Of a DNA stretch of 64,000 nt, positions 62,990-64,000 are shown in pieces. The DNA is taken from positions 1-64,000 of the forward strand of contig CANPNZ010000005.1 of assembly GCA_947575605.1 (NCBI GenBank), read 5' to 3'. How positions within the stretch are numbered: the first letter of the stretch is position 1; every line of letters begins with the position of its first letter. A model generated the notes under the pieces. That model worked only from the letters and a program-made list of their open reading frames with translations, did not search any database and was not told where the DNA came from. This stretch comes from an uncultured Clostridium sp. (lineage in GTDB: Bacteria > Bacillota > Clostridia > TANB77 > CAG-508). The position numbers and the translations under genes were made by a program.

Positions 62990-63538
62990 ATGGATTTTAC
63001 AAATTTAAAAGAAAAAATGGAAAAGTCAATCAGTGTCTATCATGAGAAATTAACAGAAATAAGAGCAGGTCGTGCAAACCCAGCCATTTTAAATAAAATA
63101 CAAATCGATTATTATGGAACACCAACACCAATTAATCAAGTAGCAGGAGTTTCTGTACCAGAAGCAAGATTAATTGTAATTCAACCATGGGATGCTAGCA
63201 TTTTAAAAGAAATAGAGAAAGCAATATTGGCATCTGACATTGGAATTAATCCAAATAATGATGGAAAAGTCATAAGACTAGCTTTTCCAGAATTAAATGA
63301 GGAAAGAAGAAAAGAAATAGTAAAAGAAGTTCGTAAAATGGCAGAAGAAGCAAAAGTAGCGGTACGTTCCATCAGAAGAGAAGGAATGGATATGGCAAAA
63401 GTTTCTCAAAAAGAAGGTGAAATAACAGAAGATGAACTAAAACAAGCAGAAAATGAAATTCAAAAAATAACAGATAAAAACATAGAAGAAATTGATAAAA
63501 TTTTAGAAGTAAAAGAAAAAGAAGTTATGTCAGTTTAA
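62990..63538 (+). CDS. frr: ribosome recycling factor
   Basis: 182 residues, normal length. Typical segments: EIRAGRANPAILNKIQIDYYG, PTPINQVAGVSVPEARL, RKEIVKEVRKMAEEAKVAVR. Splits post-termination ribosomes with EF-G. AAAGGAG site. Confidence 0.97.
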   Translation: MDFTNLKEKMEKSISVYHEKLTEIRAGRANPAILNKIQIDYYGTPTPINQVAGVSVPEARLIVIQPWDASILKEIEKAILASDIGINPNNDGKVIRLAFPELNEERRKEIVKEVRKMAEEAKVAVRSIRREGMDMAKVSQKEGEITEDELKQAENEIQKITDKNIEEIDKILEVKEKEVMSV

Positions 63539-63559
63539 CTAATAAAGGAGGGGTTTTTG

Positions 63560-64000
63560 ATGAATTTTAAAGAAGAGTTAAAAAAGTATCAAGAACAGAT
63601 CAATCAAGAATTAGACAGATATATCAGAAAACAAAAATGCCCAGAAGAGATATTGAATCAATCGATGGAATATAGTTTGATGGCAGGAGGAAAACGATTA
63701 AGACCAATTTTAACATTAGCCACCTATCAACTTTTCAAGCAAGACCTTGACAAATGTATGCCTTATGCAGTGGCAATAGAGATGGTACATAATTTTTCTT
63801 TAATTCATGATGACTTACCAGGAATTGATAATGATGATTTTAGGCATGGAAAACCGACTAATCATAAACAATTTAATGAAGCAACTGCCATTTTAGCAGG
63901 AGATGGATTGCTTAATCTTGCCTATATGGTAATAGCGCAAGATTTGGTTAATAGCCAGCCAGAAGAATTAGCCCCAAAAACAAAAATAGTAAAAGAATTT
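63560..64000 (+). CDS. ispA: geranyl/farnesyl diphosphate synthase, N-terminal part
   Basis: Prenyl chain elongation enzyme, truncated by the window edge after 147 codons. Characteristic motifs: YSLMAGGKRLRPILTLA, the first aspartate-rich motif FSLIHDDLPGIDNDDFRHGK, and ILAGDGLLNLAY. GGAGG site 22 bases after frr, so likely co-transcribed. Confidence 0.93.
   Translation, partial: MNFKEELKKYQEQINQELDRYIRKQKCPEEILNQSMEYSLMAGGKRLRPILTLATYQLFKQDLDKCMPYAVAIEMVHNFSLIHDDLPGIDNDDFRHGKPTNHKQFNEATAILAGDGLLNLAYMVIAQDLVNSQPEELAPKTKIVKEF

Noticed and set aside
1-64000. CRISPR arrays, tRNA or rRNA genes
   Set aside because: I saw no regularly spaced direct repeats of CRISPR type and no tRNA cloverleaf-like TPsiC/anticodon arrangement or rRNA segments; the GTTCGA occurrences at 16858 and 58715 belong to the intergenic repeat.

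Overview
The window is AT-rich DNA with AGA- and GGA-dominated codon use, AGGAGG ribosome binding sites, and sporulation and germination genes (spoIVA, spoVAC/D/E, a gerA-type operon). This points to an endospore-forming, low-GC member of the Clostridia, probably an uncultured gut-type lineage. Most of the window is ordinary core genome: tRNA synthetases (aspS, gltX, serS), RNA metabolism (rnr, RNase J, an RluA-family enzyme, rsmB), ribosomal genes (infC-rpmI-rplT, rpsB-tsf-pyrH-frr), uvrC, hpt, secG and engB.

Layout. 1-5 kb: aspS with a T-box leader, hpt, uvrC. 5-12 kb: methyltransferase, pseudouridine synthase, secG, rnr, Nudix hydrolase, DUF4143 ATPase. 12.5-16.8 kb (minus strand): gerA-gerB-gerC plus an overlooked small D-type gene. 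17-21 kb: a decayed RhuM/Fic gene, a pentapeptide-repeat protein, a transglutaminase and a nucleoside hydrolase. 21-25 kb: spoIVA with a sigma-E-like promoter, and a UDP-sugar pyrophosphorylase followed by a left-handed beta-helix protein (a split GlmU-like pair). 25-33 kb: small membrane proteins, a LonB-like protease, and a TetR regulator overlapping an acyl-CoA synthetase gene. 33-42 kb: RNase J with a long leader, gltX, DUF951, engB, serS, a Ca2+/cation exchanger. 42-48 kb: infC operon, spoVA genes, dodecin, rsmB. 48-57.7 kb: a type IV pilus operon (pilMN fusion, pilO, pilins, prepilin peptidase, pilB, pilT, pilC), then a ROK kinase. 59-64 kb: rpsB, tsf, pyrH, frr and the start of ispA.

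Main discovery. Five conserved genes (gerA, the pyrophosphorylase, the LonB-like protease, serS, pilB) are each split by one extra nucleotide. In all five the zero-frame codon at the break is CGG followed by A, and moving +1 restores a family-conserved or well-placed glycine read as GGA. I searched the remaining recognisable genes by eye (window total about 17,500 codons) and found no other in-frame CGG in a conserved gene. This suggests that CGG(A) is a +1 recoding site (out-of-frame GGA pairing or a quadruplet-reading tRNA-Gly), not five independent mutations. A few hypothetical small ORFs contain unshifted CGG codons, which is the main counter-evidence.

The second theme is repeats. The window carries many long, near-perfect palindromic elements in several families. 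One family has arms containing AAAAAGGTCCGTCCCC; another shares a conserved 48-bp core but has differing, internally matched arms. They sit almost exclusively between genes, including two of the spoVA gaps, and look like non-autonomous, REP/MITE-like elements.
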